From positions 62,001 through 126,000 of the forward strand of contig NZ_AWUK01000037.1 of NCBI RefSeq assembly GCF_000499205.1: 64,000 nucleotides of DNA. The letters are read 5' to 3'. Under the pieces are notes generated by a model. It saw nothing but the letters and a program-made list of their open reading frames with translations. It did not search any database and was not told where the DNA came from. The stretch is from Paenibacillus sp. MAEPY2. GTDB lineage: Bacteria > Bacillota > Bacilli > Paenibacillales > Paenibacillaceae. Position numbers and translations under genes: made by a program. Below are positions 53,803 to 61,761 of the stretch, piece after piece. Numbering within the stretch: the stretch's first letter is position 1; each line of letters starts with the position of its first letter.

Positions 53803-53920
53803 ATATAGATATGGCCCCAGATTCGGCCACGCATGAACAAGGCCATTCTGGTCTAAGAGAGAAGCTTATGGCTTCCTAACAAATATGAAGTAAGGATCCC
53901 TTGAAGGAGGATGTTCAATC

Positions 53921-54553
53921 ATGAAATCCAACGGAAAAATGGCTCAACTTACGGCAACACCAAGAACTGAAAAGAAAGGTGCAGCATTGCGCCTGTTAAG
54001 ACAAGGCGGACGTGTTCCGGCAGTCGTTTATGGCCCGGGATTGGAAGGTGCCGCGATACATGTAGATGAAAAAGAAATGCTGAAAGTAGCACGTACAGGT
54101 CGCTCCGAGATGTTCAACCTCAATCTGGAGGGCGGCAAAACGGTTCCAGTGCTGATCAAGGATCAGCAGGAACGTAACGGACGTCTGCTGCATGTGGACT
54201 TCCTGCAGATTTCGAAGAACAAGCCGATCAGCGTTAGTGTATCGATCGACTTCCAAGGCACCGCAGCCGGTTCCAAGGCAGGCGGTGTGTTCCAGACACA
54301 GGAAACTCAACTGGAGGTCGAAGGACTGCCAGCTGATCTGCCAACCTCCATTGAGGTGGATGTCAGCGGACTGGAAATTGGTGATCGTTTGACGGCTGCG
54401 GATATCAAGCTGGATAAAGGACTGACTCTGGTGACGGCAGCTGATTCCATCATCGCTTCCGTGATGCCGCCACAAGCGGCTGAGGCAGAGCCTACGGCTT
54501 CTGCGGATGAAGCGGAACCGGCTGCATCAGAAGAACCAGCTAAAGAAGAATAA
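53921..54553 (+). CDS. ctc: 50S ribosomal protein L25 / general stress protein Ctc
   Basis: This 210-residue L25/TL5/Ctc-family protein binds 5S rRNA. It has an N-terminal L25 domain (LTATPRTEKKGAALRLLRQG, VPAVVYG, LLHVDFLQI; ~1-95), a C-terminal TL5 beta domain (~100-185) and an acidic Ala/Glu/Pro tail. An AAGGAGGA box precedes the ATG. It is monocistronic between a sigma-B-like promoter and a terminator, matching its known stress-related regulation. Confidence 0.94.
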   Translation: MKSNGKMAQLTATPRTEKKGAALRLLRQGGRVPAVVYGPGLEGAAIHVDEKEMLKVARTGRSEMFNLNLEGGKTVPVLIKDQQERNGRLLHVDFLQISKNKPISVSVSIDFQGTAAGSKAGGVFQTQETQLEVEGLPADLPTSIEVDVSGLEIGDRLTAADIKLDKGLTLVTAADSIIASVMPPQAAEAEPTASADEAEPAASEEPAKEE

Positions 54554-54557
54554 GGGA

Positions 54558-54578
54558 TCAGAATATTCAATATTCTGA
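54558..54578. repeat. 21-base palindrome after ctc
   Basis: TCAGAATATT-C-AATATTCTGA, a perfect inverted repeat with a single central base, between the ctc stop and its terminator. The tiny loop makes it more likely a protein-binding site or a cruciform than an RNA hairpin, though it could also assist termination. Confidence 0.5.
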
Positions 54579-54587
54579 CCTCAACCA

Positions 54588-54617
54588 AGCCCGGTCGTAA
54601 TGACCGGGCTTTTTTTA
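54588..54617 (+). terminator. Terminator of ctc
   Basis: AGCCCGGTC / GACCGGGCT 9-bp stem with a 5-base loop, then seven T. Confidence 0.95.
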
Positions 54618-54837
54618 TATTGGGAAGGCTCTGTCCTAAGTTGGGTCACGGGGAAAAGGGGCGGTATCGTATGCTGTTTTACTCATGAGAGATTGCCGCA
54701 TAGTGGCGTTATTCGTTATGATAGTAAGGCAGAATGAGCCTATCGTTCAAGTTGCGCAGTTAGGCAAATTGGCAAGCTATTTACCACGGAAAAGCAACTA
54801 ATCGGAATAAATTGCACAAGAAGGCAGGTTTCGCATC

Positions 54838-55356
54838 ATGTTTGATCCGACGATTTATGACAATTTGAAAGTAGGCTTTGAAAACCACCTGTATGATCTT
54901 GATAATTTGGATGAACTTATTTCCATAACGGACCGGAAGGATCAGCTGGAGATGGCGCGTATGTCCAGAGAGTTCGTGTTGCAATTCTGCCTGAGAGATT
55001 ACCCTCACATAACAGGTGAAGTGGTCCTGAGCACATCGCTTGAGGAGCTCGCAGCTGAAATTCTGGAAACACCGGGTGGTCACTTAGGTTGCCGTTTGCG
55101 ACTTCGGTTCAGGATGGTTATTAAGGAGCCTGAGACTCAATGTCCGGCGATTAGCTCCATAATACAGCAGAGCTGGCCGGAACAACGAAAGCAGCAGCAT
55201 ATTCATTATATTTTTGAAGATAAGCCAGCAACGTATGCTGTCACAGCTGAAGTACATTTTGACCGCAGTGTAAATGAAGATCAGATGGGAGACATCCCTG
55301 AACTGTGCGACCATATGGTCAATGTGCTGACTAAATTATTGCAATTGCACAAATAA
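54838..55356 (+). CDS. Unrecognised 172-residue protein
   Basis: I do not recognise this soluble protein. It begins MFDPTIYDNLKVGFENHLYD, contains DLDNLDELISITDRKDQLEMA and a central acidic-hydrophobic stretch, and has no signal peptide, membrane span or obvious catalytic motif. The beginning suggests an alpha/beta fold of a family confined to Paenibacillus-like bacteria. A weak AGAAGGCAGG box lies before the ATG. It is monocistronic with a strong terminator. Codon use resembles its neighbours, so it is probably native. Confidence 0.65.
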   Translation: MFDPTIYDNLKVGFENHLYDLDNLDELISITDRKDQLEMARMSREFVLQFCLRDYPHITGEVVLSTSLEELAAEILETPGGHLGCRLRLRFRMVIKEPETQCPAISSIIQQSWPEQRKQQHIHYIFEDKPATYAVTAEVHFDRSVNEDQMGDIPELCDHMVNVLTKLLQLHK

Positions 55357-55369
55357 ACAAGTAAAAGAG

Positions 55370-55403
55370 TCTTGTCTCTGGTCAAAGAGGCAAGATTTTT
55401 TTT
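55370..55403 (+). terminator. Terminator of the unrecognised gene
   Basis: TCTTGTCTCT / AGAGGCAAGA stem with a 6-base loop, then eight T. Confidence 0.9.
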
Positions 55404-55628
55404 CGTTTTTTTTGAATGCTAAGTAGGCTATCAGGCGTAGGTATATGGACTTGAGGTTAAGATTTTACGCAAGCAAGTAAGAGAATGTATATTTAATAAG
55501 CCGAATAAGTGCGATTGAACTATACATATAAGGTGAAATTGCGAAAACAGGTTTGGGACTAAAGATTTAGTACCGGACTAAAGGAACTAGTTTTCCTTGC
55601 CGATAAAATATCGAAGGGGAGAAACTAC

Positions 55629-56594
55629 ATGACAGAGAAATTAATTCGTCTTCTGCGTATACTTCAGGCTATACAAGCGAATCCCGGAATTTCCGCCAAA
55701 GAATTGGCGATGAAATGCGGTACAACTGTGCGCACGATTTATCGCGATCTCCGAATTTTGGACAGGGTTGCCCCTATCATGAATGAAGGTTATGGCAAAG
55801 GGTATCGGTTCATTGGTGAATTTGCCATGTATCCTCTGGATTTTACCGAACAGGAAGCCATGGTGTTCTCCATGCTTCCATCCGTGGTGGATACTTCGCA
55901 ACTCCCGGCTGAATTTGATTCAGCTTTTGATAAGGTGATGACGGCCCATACCAAAATGAAATCGAGAAACAGTGACATTGTAGAAAATATTGCAGGTATT
56001 ATTCGTATGGGCACACCTGCATACCGGGAAGAAGGGAAGTATCCCAATTTGCTTATTCCAGTCATTGAAGCCATTCTGGATCAACAAACGATTCGAACTC
56101 AATATCACACACTTACGAAAAATGAAATCACGGTCCGCGAGATTGATCCCTATTACCTCATTCCGCGCGACCAGCGTTTTTATTTAATTGGTTATTGTCA
56201 CTTGCTGAAGAAAGTTTGTTTGTTTCGGATCAGTCGCTTTCTGGACGTTATACAAACTAATACCCATTTTGTTATGGGGGATTTCAACATAACGCAGTTC
56301 ATGAAAAACACGTGGTCCATTGATCGTGGGGATAAACTGATTCATTTTAAAGTAAGGTTTAGTAAAGAGGTGGCCCCCTACATAAAAGAAGAAGAGATGT
56401 TTGTTCGTCCACGAATGACGGATATGCCTGATGGCGGATTGTTATTTGAAGTAACGCTGAACAGTAGTCGTGAATTCCTGAAATGGTTATATCAATTTGG
56501 CCCCGAAGCGGAGGTAATTGAACCCCGTGAATATCGTAAAGAAATTCGTGAACAACTCATAGAGTGGATGAAGCATTATGAGGAAGATCAATAA
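55629..56594 (+). CDS. HTH-WYL transcriptional regulator (YafY-like)
   Basis: This 321-residue regulator has an N-terminal winged HTH (ISAKELAMKCGTTVRTIYRD, ~20-45) and a WYL ligand-sensing domain (~140-320) with IRTQYHTLTKNEITVREIDP, YYLIPRDQRFYLIGYCH and the C-terminal WCX extension (FEVTLNSSREFLKWLYQFGP). WYL proteins often sense nucleic-acid or nucleotide ligands and are frequent near DNA-damage and defence genes. It ends 48 bases before the HIRAN-like gene. The box GAAGGGGAGA precedes the ATG. Confidence 0.88.
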   Translation: MTEKLIRLLRILQAIQANPGISAKELAMKCGTTVRTIYRDLRILDRVAPIMNEGYGKGYRFIGEFAMYPLDFTEQEAMVFSMLPSVVDTSQLPAEFDSAFDKVMTAHTKMKSRNSDIVENIAGIIRMGTPAYREEGKYPNLLIPVIEAILDQQTIRTQYHTLTKNEITVREIDPYYLIPRDQRFYLIGYCHLLKKVCLFRISRFLDVIQTNTHFVMGDFNITQFMKNTWSIDRGDKLIHFKVRFSKEVAPYIKEEEMFVRPRMTDMPDGGLLFEVTLNSSREFLKWLYQFGPEAEVIEPREYRKEIREQLIEWMKHYEEDQ

Positions 56595-56642
56595 TTTCGA
56601 CCCTTCTAAATTTTAAAAAAATGTGTAAAAGGAGCTTTTGTG

Positions 56643-57005
56643 ATGAGAACCAAAATATTTGCCGCCATGTATGGAATGGAACATTATCATGGCGTAGAAG
56701 CTTTAAATGTGGGGGATACCCTATTTCTGGTCAAAGATCCCGATAATCGGGCAGATTCTCAAGCCATTAGGGTTGTCGTTCCTCCCATTGGGACGGTTGG
56801 ATATATTGTTAATAACCCTCTGCTCGCTCCTCACGGCTGCTGGACAGGCTCAGGAATCTATGATGCTTTCCACCAACAGACCTGTGCTAAAGTGAGGTTT
56901 ACCATGAAAGAGATGATAATTGTGGAATTAATTGAAATGATGTATGTCCCTGTTCCGCATATGGATAGCTTTATTGCAGACTGGCAGTCACGTGAAAAAG
57001 CCTGA
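56643..57005 (+). CDS. HIRAN-like domain protein
   Basis: This 120-residue protein is largely a single HIRAN-like domain: FAAMYGMEHYHGVEALNVGD, then LFLVKDPDNRADSQAIRVV and GTVGYIVNN follow the family pattern (G..YHG, L..GD.L.L..DP.N..D..AI.V, .GY.). HIRAN domains bind DNA ends or stalled-fork 3' ends. An AAAAGGAG box supports the ATG at 56643 (a GTG at 56640 is too close). It probably forms an operon with the WYL regulator upstream. Confidence 0.7.
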   Translation: MRTKIFAAMYGMEHYHGVEALNVGDTLFLVKDPDNRADSQAIRVVVPPIGTVGYIVNNPLLAPHGCWTGSGIYDAFHQQTCAKVRFTMKEMIIVELIEMMYVPVPHMDSFIADWQSREKA

Positions 57006-57029
57006 CGGAAAGCGCGGCCTCAACCAGAT

Positions 57030-58130
57030 CTATCCCCGGATGAGTCTTGTGTAAGCTGCTTCGAGATGCATGGCTGTCCTAGCCCAACTGAACTGTTCAA
57101 CTGCACTTGCACGTCCGGCTTCTCCGAGAGAACGGGCGAGAGAAGGATTGTCTGCCAGTTTATACAGGTATGCAGCGAAACTTCGGGGGTTGTGATACTG
57201 TCTCACAAGGTATCCATTATTCCCGGAGACAATGATTTCACGAATGCCCCCATTGTCTGAAGCAATGACGGGTAGTCCAGAAGCCATAGCTTCAACATTC
57301 ACCAGTCCGAAGGCTTCATGTTCTTGGGAAGGGCACACCAGGCAGTCCACAGCCCGGTACAAACGGTCAATGTGTTCATGGGCGATCTGACCTCGGAAGG
57401 CGGCCTCAACCTTTAATTTTCGGGCAAGCTGTCGCAGTTTGCGGACGTAGACCTGAGGTCCTTTCCCCGCAATGATCAGTTGCACGGGTACCTGTTGCTG
57501 AAGAATAGCTACGGCACGAATCAGTACATCCACACCTTTGCCAGGAATAAGTCGGCCTACATACAGAATGGAGAAAGGCCCTGAAATACCGAACTGCCTG
57601 CGCAGAAGCTGCTGCTCTCCTTTTATTGCTGGCAAAAAGCGGCTTAGGTCCACGCCAAGCGGCACTACGCCCATGCGTCGTTTCAAGGATGGGAATCTTC
57701 GACCCAGCCTCTGTCTGAGGGATTGACTGTTGACGGCAATCCAATTCGCTTTTTTTAGCAGTGCTAATCTTGCTGGCCCAGGTTGTGCAAAGGTTAACGA
57801 GTGAAGATAGAGCACCACGGGGATGGAATGGAAAGCACGTTTAATTGCAGCCATACTATGGGGTCTGTTATCTACCTGAATAAGATCGAAGGGTTGAATT
57901 TTCAGAAAACGAATAACGGCCCTTGTGTACTCGTTGGGACTGGTTGCTGGCACACGCCGGATCGTAATGCCATCGATTTGCTCTGTGATGGAAAGTGCGG
58001 GCATCTGACGGCTTATGATCGTCACCTGGTGACGAAGCGCAAGTTCACGAGCAATGCCCAGAATGCAGATTTCGACTGATCCGTTACCTGGGACTGGCAA
58101 TTTTTCAGGTGCTATTAGGGCTATTTTCAT
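57030..58130 (-). CDS. Glycosyltransferase family 4 (CotSA-like)
   Basis: This 366-residue GT4 (GT-B fold) glycosyltransferase has the N-terminal KIALIAPEKLPVPGNGSVEI, a UDP/NDP-sugar site with ILYVGRLIPGKGVDVLIRAV and the EX7E block EAFGLVNVEAMASGLPVIAS. The N-terminus resembles B. subtilis CotSA, a spore-coat glycosyltransferase, so a spore role is plausible. The ATG at 58130 follows AAGGAGGATC; a longer start at 58163 has no box. It converges on the HIRAN gene with only 24 bases between, and I see no terminator there. Confidence 0.85.
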   Translation of the reverse strand: MKIALIAPEKLPVPGNGSVEICILGIARELALRHQVTIISRQMPALSITEQIDGITIRRVPATSPNEYTRAVIRFLKIQPFDLIQVDNRPHSMAAIKRAFHSIPVVLYLHSLTFAQPGPARLALLKKANWIAVNSQSLRQRLGRRFPSLKRRMGVVPLGVDLSRFLPAIKGEQQLLRRQFGISGPFSILYVGRLIPGKGVDVLIRAVAILQQQVPVQLIIAGKGPQVYVRKLRQLARKLKVEAAFRGQIAHEHIDRLYRAVDCLVCPSQEHEAFGLVNVEAMASGLPVIASDNGGIREIIVSGNNGYLVRQYHNPRSFAAYLYKLADNPSLARSLGEAGRASAVEQFSWARTAMHLEAAYTRLIRG

Positions 58131-58300
58131 CAACAGGATCCTCCTTGTCCATATTCGTAACAATCTTGGTCATATATCCTATGTGCTTTGGCTGGGTTTG
58201 GCTCCTGTGGAACTGCGCGTGAGGGTAAATTTCGTTTTTGTGATATACTGTACGGGTTGCAGTGAATTCATTGCGCGTATTTAGAAGCAGGAGGAAAAAA

Positions 58301-58615
58301 ATGTTACATTCTACACTTGGTCGCTTTCGACTGCTGCTGTGGTTGCAGGGGCTTTCATATGTGCTGTTGTTATTTGTTGCTTTTCCATTGCGAAATGCGG
58401 GGATCATGCCGCAGGCGGTCACATGGTTTGGCAACATTTATGGTTTTTTATTTCTGATGTATTTATTATTTTTGGTGAGTATGTATACCACGCAAAAATG
58501 GCGCTTACGTCGTCCGATCGCTTTATTTTTTGTATCGTTTATCCCTTTGGGCAATTTCATCTATGATCTGCTGGTCTTTCGCAAGCTGGATCGCAGACTG
58601 TCAAATAAAGCTTGA
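58301..58615 (+). CDS. DUF3817 membrane protein
   Basis: This 104-residue membrane protein has three hydrophobic segments (~8-30, ~40-60, ~70-90) and the family pattern RFRLLLWLQGLSYVLLLFVA, then GFLFLMYLLF and FFVSFIPLGNFIYD. Family function is unknown (YdzA-like). The ATG at 58301 has GGAGG upstream. Confidence 0.8.
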   Translation: MLHSTLGRFRLLLWLQGLSYVLLLFVAFPLRNAGIMPQAVTWFGNIYGFLFLMYLLFLVSMYTTQKWRLRRPIALFFVSFIPLGNFIYDLLVFRKLDRRLSNKA

Positions 58616-58691
58616 CTTTGCTTATCGTTATGAATATGATGAGAACAGGTTATTGAACCCGTTCCAACTAAAAACCGCATATTCCTTATGT

Positions 58692-58779
58692 TAAAGGGGA
58701 GTAGCTTTCACAGTAAAGTCGTCAGTTCGGGATTCTATCCCCGGCTTTATTGGCAGCAATTTTGTTGTTAGCGAGACCT
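58692..58779 (+). ncRNA. yybP-ykoY manganese riboswitch
   Basis: The conserved elements are present in order: AAGGGGAGTAGC (start), GTCGTCA, CCCCGGC and TTGTTGTTAGCGAGACC (end). These define the Mn2+-sensing yybP-ykoY aptamer. It lies ahead of a TerC-family gene, its most common partner. The aptamer's 3' end (GAGACC) is also the left arm of the first terminator, so Mn2+ binding should relieve termination. Confidence 0.95.
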
Positions 58780-58815
58780 TTACCAAGTTTTCATACTGGG
58801 TAAAGGTCTCTTTTT
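58773..58815 (+). terminator. Riboswitch terminator 1
   Basis: GAGACCTTTACC / GGTAAAGGTCTC perfect 12-bp stem, 14-base loop, then five T. The left arm overlaps the aptamer end. Confidence 0.9.
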
Positions 58816-58824
58816 GTGAATAAA

Positions 58825-58861
58825 AAGGACCTTACCAGTAATGGTAAAGGTCCTTTTTTTT
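58825..58861 (+). terminator. Terminator 2 in the TerC leader
   Basis: AAGGACCTTACC / GGTAAAGGTCCTT stem with one bulged base, then eight T, just before the TerC ribosome site. Its right arm repeats GGTAAAGGTC of terminator 1, so arms could exchange. Confidence 0.85.
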
Positions 58862-58894
58862 GTACATCATAAGGATACTAAGGAGGAGTCAATT

Positions 58895-59713
58895 TTGGAG
58901 TTGTCATTATTATTGGAGTATGGGTGGGTTCTCGCCGTATTAGTAGTCCTTGAGGGATTGCTTGCAGCTGATAATGCATTGGTTCTTGCTATTATGGTTA
59001 AGCACCTGCCTGACGAAAAACGCAAAAAAGCGTTATTTTATGGTTTGTTGGGTGCATTCATTTTCCGATTGGGTTCGTTGTTCCTAATCTCGTTCCTGGT
59101 GGACGTATGGCAGGTTCAAGCGATTGGAGCCCTGTACCTCTTGTACATCTCCATTAATCACATTGTCAAAAAGGTTATGGGCAGCCGAAATAAAACAGAT
59201 GAAGCAGCGGATTCCACACCCAAAAAACCAAAAAGACAATCTGGTTTCTGGATGACTGTATTTAAAGTGGAAGTGGCAGATATCGCGTTCGCGGTCGATT
59301 CGATTCTCGCAGCTGTGGCGTTGGCTGTTGCTTTGCCACCAAGTGGATTGCCTCCGATCGGCGGACTTGATGGTGGACAGTTTATCGTTATCTTCCTCGG
59401 CGGATTCATCGGTCTGGTAATTATGAGATTTGCGGCTTCCTTCTTCGTTAAGCTGCTCCATTCACGTCCAGGGCTTGAAGTTGCAGCCTTCGTTATCGTG
59501 GGATGGGTTGGGGTTAAATTGGCTGTTATTACGCTGGCGCACCCTTCATTGGGCGTTCTGGATGAGCATTTCCCGGAAAATAAAATTTGGAAATTCGGGT
59601 TCTACATTGTACTGATTACGATTGCGGTATGCGGTTGGTTCTTGTCCTCTAAGGTTCCTGCAAAAGAAGATGAGAATCCGGTGGAAGAACTGGAACAACA
59701 AGCAGGGAAATGA
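58895..59713 (+). CDS. TerC-family membrane protein (YkoY/YceF-like)
   Basis: This 272-residue membrane protein has seven or eight spans and the TerC acidic motifs LLAADNALVLAIMVKHLP and VEVADIAFAVDSILAA. B. subtilis YkoY/YceF (MeeY/MeeF) relatives help metallate exported proteins or export Mn2+. The start is a TTG at 58895 behind a strong AAGGAGGAG box; an earlier in-frame start at 58841 lies within terminator 2. The Mn2+ riboswitch upstream fits a manganese role. Confidence 0.93.
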   Translation: MELSLLLEYGWVLAVLVVLEGLLAADNALVLAIMVKHLPDEKRKKALFYGLLGAFIFRLGSLFLISFLVDVWQVQAIGALYLLYISINHIVKKVMGSRNKTDEAADSTPKKPKRQSGFWMTVFKVEVADIAFAVDSILAAVALAVALPPSGLPPIGGLDGGQFIVIFLGGFIGLVIMRFAASFFVKLLHSRPGLEVAAFVIVGWVGVKLAVITLAHPSLGVLDEHFPENKIWKFGFYIVLITIAVCGWFLSSKVPAKEDENPVEELEQQAGK

Positions 59714-59777
59714 CGAAAACATGGTCAACCCTGTCAAAATAATAATCAATATCTAATATCATGATATGCTTGAGTAA

Positions 59778-59811
59778 GCAGGGTCTGTTCCTTCAGACCC
59801 TGCCTTTTTTT
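59778..59811 (+). terminator. Terminator of the TerC gene
   Basis: GCAGGGTCTG / CAGACCCTGC 10-bp stem, then C and seven T. Confidence 0.93.
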
Positions 59812-59877
59812 ATAAAATTTATTAGTACGAAGTTCAATCTAACGCATATGCACAATGGGGATTTTCCAAGAAAAGGG

Positions 59878-59907
59878 TTGACACATTGAAACGGGTCCGC
59901 TTAATAT
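59878..59907 (+). promoter_or_regulatory. Candidate promoter of the rtcB leader
   Basis: TTGACA followed after 18 bases by TAATAT. It lies 34 bases above the small ORF and 390 bases above rtcB. Confidence 0.55.
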
Positions 59908-59940
59908 AAACATAATATTTACGAAGGGAGGCCGAGAGAC

Positions 59941-60042
59941 ATGATGGTTGGTTATGATTTGAAACTCACAATGACACTACGAAGCACAGACATAATTGTA
60001 TACCCAGTTCATCGTCTCTTTGGCCTCATACGGGCGACATAG
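59941..60042 (+). CDS. Possible 33-residue leader peptide upstream of rtcB
   Basis: This small ORF has an AAGGGAGG box 8 bases or more before its ATG. The product starts MMVGYDLKLTMTLRSTDIIV and ends in a basic, hydrophobic tail (HRLFGLIRAT). It lies between a TTGACA promoter and a terminator, all ahead of rtcB, so it may be a regulatory leader ORF. No homologue is known to me, and expression is unproven. Confidence 0.35.
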   Translation: MMVGYDLKLTMTLRSTDIIVYPVHRLFGLIRAT

Positions 60043-60050
60043 GGGAAGAT

Positions 60051-60201
60051 GCATATCGTTTATCATTGGAACGTTATTAATCGATATGCTACTCTCAGCG
60101 TATATAGCAATGGAGAACAGACGCGGCATGTTCATGCTGCTTTTGTTTTCTGTTATTGTCATGAAGGAGTCACGGGCGAACTGTCCGTGGCTTCTTTTTT
60201 T
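60051..60201 (+). promoter_or_regulatory. rtcB leader with terminator
   Basis: Hairpins visible in order: GCATATCG/CGATATGC (60051-60089), an alternative TGCTA/TAGCA (60086-60105) sharing bases with it, GCGGCATG-TT-CATGCTGC (60123-60140), then AAGGAGTCACGG / CCGTGGCTTCTT (60164-60196) with five more T, a good intrinsic terminator 97 bases before the rtcB start. The arrangement suggests regulated read-through into rtcB; the signal is unknown. Confidence 0.55.
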
Positions 60202-60297
60202 GTTTAACTGAATATGGATATGAATTAACAAAGAGTTAGCGTTCGATTTTTGAATTGAACTGAATTAGCTGAACGTACGGAAAGGAAAAAAACATTT

Positions 60298-61761
60298 ATG
60301 AATACTCAACCCAATTTATTTACAAGCCAAAACGAACCCACAGGTGGATACCGACATAAAGTCAAATTGCCTGCTGGGGACTTAACGGTATATGCGGCAC
60401 AACAGCTGTTCTCCTCATTGGATTATAAGGTGTTCGAAATGGCGAACAATAATCTTCAAATCCCGGGTATTTCCTACATGAGTTACACGCCTGATGTGCA
60501 TGTCGGTGTAGGTACCTGCATCGGCACAACAGCGGTATGGGATGCCAAGAGTGGATTTGTATCTCCATCCATCGTAGGCAGCGACATTGGCTGTGGCATG
60601 CGGGTGCATATGACCAATTTGCATAAGGACGACCTGAAAGACGTGAAGCTGCGCCGTAAACTTGTGAAAGCTATTGAGAAGGTGCTGCCGATGGAGGCAA
60701 ATCAGCGCGGTCATTACTCGGATATACGCCTGGAGCATATCGTGCGCAAAGGCTTGCATGGCTTACCCAAGAAATATATTCCGGACAGCTACACACCGAA
60801 AAAATCTACTTCCATTACTCATGTCGAGAGCAGCAAGTTTGCCTTTGACGAGGAAGTGTTGAATATGGTACAAGATATGACATGGCATCGGGCTCATCGC
60901 CAGTTAGGGACTTTGGGTGGAGGTAATCATTTTGCCGAGATTCAAGCCATTGAGATTGCCGAGGAAAACCGGGAGATTGCGGAAGCCTGGGGCCTGTACG
61001 ATGGCCAAATTGTTGTTATGATTCATTCCGGTTCCCGGGCATGGGGCGGGTATGTAAGCCAAACCAGTTCATCGGCGATTGCCAAAGTGATGCAGCGAAA
61101 TGGTCTGGGAACAGCCGATCCAAGACTCGTTTTTGCTCCGCTTGATCATGCGGAAGGTCGCCATTACGTCAATTTGATGTACTCTGCATTAAATTATGCC
61201 GTAGTGAATCGCCATCTGATTGCGTTTGCGATTCGCGAGGCTTTTCGGGATGTGTTTGGTCCGAAGTGCGAATTCCGCACCCTCTATGACCTGATGCACA
61301 ACTATGCATGGGAGGAATCTCACGCGGATCAGGGCTCCGTCTTTGTACACCGCAAAGGGGCAACACGTGCATTGCCTGCAGGTCATCCGGATAATCCAAA
61401 GCCATACCTGGCAACAGGTCATCCCGCGCTCATACCCGGTTCAATGGGGACGGCTTCTTATATCATGGTAGGCCAACCCGAGGGGAAAGATAATTATTAT
61501 TCAATCTGTCATGGGGCAGGACGCATTCGTTCGCGTACAGCAACAAAGCGCCTGGTTACCGTGGAGGATTTTGCCTCAGCGCTGGGCGTGGGAACTGAAG
61601 ATGAGATTGTGGTGAACCAGCGTTCACTTGAATCCATTATAGATGAATCGCCGCAAGCGTATAAAAATGTCGATGAAATTATGGATAGTGTGACCGGCGC
61701 AGGTCTGGCTCAAGTTGTAGCCAAATGTAAACCACTTGCCGCTGTGAAGGGAGCTAAGTAA
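60298..61761 (+). CDS. rtcB: RtcB-family RNA-splicing ligase
   Basis: RtcB joins RNA 2',3'-cyclic phosphate or 3'-phosphate ends to 5'-OH ends using GTP and Mn2+, repairing cleaved tRNA or rRNA. The 487-residue product has PDVHVGVGTCIGTT, VGSDIGCGM (metal Asp/Cys), GTLGGGNHF, HSGSR, HRKGATRALPAGHP, PGSMGTASYIM and CHGAGR (guanylylated histidine). AAAGGA lies upstream of the ATG. It overlaps the AAA-ATPase gene by one base. No archease or RtcA/RtcR gene is adjacent. Confidence 0.94.
   Translation: MNTQPNLFTSQNEPTGGYRHKVKLPAGDLTVYAAQQLFSSLDYKVFEMANNNLQIPGISYMSYTPDVHVGVGTCIGTTAVWDAKSGFVSPSIVGSDIGCGMRVHMTNLHKDDLKDVKLRRKLVKAIEKVLPMEANQRGHYSDIRLEHIVRKGLHGLPKKYIPDSYTPKKSTSITHVESSKFAFDEEVLNMVQDMTWHRAHRQLGTLGGGNHFAEIQAIEIAEENREIAEAWGLYDGQIVVMIHSGSRAWGGYVSQTSSSAIAKVMQRNGLGTADPRLVFAPLDHAEGRHYVNLMYSALNYAVVNRHLIAFAIREAFRDVFGPKCEFRTLYDLMHNYAWEESHADQGSVFVHRKGATRALPAGHPDNPKPYLATGHPALIPGSMGTASYIMVGQPEGKDNYYSICHGAGRIRSRTATKRLVTVEDFASALGVGTEDEIVVNQRSLESIIDESPQAYKNVDEIMDSVTGAGLAQVVAKCKPLAAVKGAK

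Noticed and set aside
59996..60211. Two overlapping 70-85 codon frames on opposite strands in the rtcB leader
   Set aside because: Neither has a convincing ribosome site, and both run through the leader hairpins and terminator. The 33-codon ORF at 59941 is the better supported one.
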